Positions 6,152 to 6,733 of a DNA stretch of 6,733 nucleotides are shown piece after piece (positions within the stretch are counted from its first letter, which is position 1; the number at the start of each line of letters is the position of its first letter). The translations under genes were made by a program, and so were the position numbers. The DNA lies in the NCBI GenBank assembly GCA_937858165.1, contig CALLZA010000768.1:1-6733 (forward strand), in the 5' to 3' direction. The notes below the pieces were generated by a model. That model was not told the origin of the DNA. It made no database searches and was given only the letters and a program-made list of their open reading frames with translations. This DNA comes from an uncultured Ardenticatenia bacterium. Lineage in GTDB: Bacteria; Chloroflexota; Anaerolineae; Promineifilales; Promineifilaceae.

Positions 6152-6512
6152 CTACCTCACCCGATACACCCTCACCTCATTAAATCCATCATCAAACACC
6201 CGCACCAGTTCGAACGCGCCGAAGAGCTGGTCGTAGAGGGCGATCTCGTCGGCGTAGCGCGCCGGGTCGCGGTAGAAGCGGCCGTACATGCCGCTGGCGG
6301 CGATGACGTAGTCGAAACCCTGCGCCGCGAACCATTCCGGCGGGTGGTCGATCAGGCTGTTGAAGCCGACCACGTCGAAGTCGCTCTGGTCGACGAACGG
6401 CGAGTAGGCCCCGACGGCCACCCGCGCCCCCGGCTCCAGGTTGTCGGCCAGCCACTCCGCGGCTGTCTCCAGGCTTAGCTCCCCGGCCAGGATGCGATTC
6501 TCGCGCAGCGTC
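6152..6512 (-). CDS. C-terminus of a GT39-type membrane glycosyltransferase (5' end missing)
   Basis: Only the last 119 residues are present, ending at a TAG (6154-6152). They contain an AAEWLADNLEPGARVAV segment (about 17-33), then NSLIDHPPEWFAAQGFDYVI (51-70), ASGMYGRFY (72-80) and a final EVRVYRVR. As I recall, this matches the soluble C-terminal domain that follows the transmembrane region in many Chloroflexota ArnT/PMT-like (GT39) proteins, which move sugars from polyprenyl-phosphate donors outside the membrane. The membrane part and catalytic residues lie beyond the contig. The apparent N-terminus MGSEMCIRD in the reading frame is translated adapter, not protein. Identification is by resemblance of the tail only. 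Confidence 0.65.
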
Positions 6513-6588
6513 CTGTCTCTTATACACATCTCCGAGCCCACGAGACCGTACTAGATCTCGTATGCCGTCTTCTGCTTGAAAAAAAAAA
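6513..6588 (+). other. Illumina Nextera i7/P7 adapter with poly-A run
   Basis: Mosaic end CTGTCTCTTATACACATCT (6513-6531), CCGAGCCCACGAGAC (6532-6546), index CGTACTAG (6547-6554, as I recall the N702 i7 index as read), the 24-nt P7 sequence (6555-6578) and a run of 10 A (6579-6588). All are in library order, so genomic sequence ends at 6512. Confidence 0.99.
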
Positions 6589-6733
6589 CAGTAACACACC
6601 TAACGTCAACATGACATCGTGAGCAGAACCATACAAGAACGCACATAGTGAGGCATACGACGACCCAACAGTACCACAGTACACAGGCATAGACAACAGC
6701 TCGACAGTCTTATTATCTGATCATACACGATAA
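6589..6733. other. Non-genomic read-past-end noise
   Basis: This A/C-rich stretch lies beyond the P7 adapter and its poly-A run. It mirrors 1-142, which is A/C-rich on the reverse strand, and has no coding frame or repeat of note. It is base-calling noise after the end of a short library molecule. Confidence 0.93.

Noticed and set aside
6513..6531. Second Tn5 mosaic end in inverted orientation, making 224-6512 look like a composite transposon
   Set aside because: It is joined to the i7 index and P7 sequence; no transposase is encoded between the ends.
6192..6599. 135-codon minus-strand frame at the right end
   Set aside because: It starts in noise and adapter (FFFQAEDGIRD) and then runs out of frame through the glycosyltransferase fragment.

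Overview
This 6.7-kb window is an assembled contig from a short-read Nextera library, not a clean piece of genome. Only positions 224-6512 (6289 bp) read as genomic. Positions 1-223 and 6513-6733 are library adapters (P5 with an i5 index at the left, the i7 index with P7 at the right), each followed outward by a homopolymer run and read-past-the-end noise. Several long reading frames at the two ends are therefore chimeras of real genes with adapter.

The genomic part is GC-rich. It resembles a member of the Chloroflexota (Anaerolineae-like) by my recollection of similar proteins: a lipoprotein with a P/T-rich linker, an Ig-like domain and an HExxH peptidase, an LVIVD-repeat propeller protein, a DUF6516 (TumE-like) two-gene module, a GT39-type membrane protein C-terminus and short palindromic intergenic repeats. 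The taxonomy is inference; no rRNA or tRNA is present.

Layout from left to right: (1) 224-1383, minus strand, a lipoprotein metallopeptidase cut off at its 3' end by the contig edge. (2) 1384-1732, a divergent intergenic region with a hairpin carrying a UACG loop, a TATAAT box and a palindromic repeat. (3) 1733-2977, plus strand, a complete NADP-type isocitrate dehydrogenase (icd). (4) 2978-3074, a convergent spacer filled by a long hairpin built from 9-nt units. (5) 3075-4967, minus strand, a secreted protein with 14 LVIVD-type repeats, probably beta-propellers. (6) 4968-5343, a leader with a GC hairpin, a Crp/Fnr-like palindrome and a possible remnant of a NACHT-type NTPase gene on the plus strand. 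(7) 5344-6063, minus strand, a compact two-gene toxin-antitoxin-like operon with its own promoter, whose toxin-like gene is broken by a 4-bp tandem duplication. (8) 6152-6512, minus strand, the C-terminus of a probable GT39-family glycosyltransferase cut off at its 5' end by the contig edge.

The genes do not form one pathway: a TCA-cycle enzyme sits among cell-surface and accessory genes. I do not see a convincing undescribed system. The most useful points are the adapter chimeras, the 4-bp duplication in the toxin-like gene, the 14-repeat protein whose last repeat stops short, and the two unrelated palindromic repeats flanking icd.
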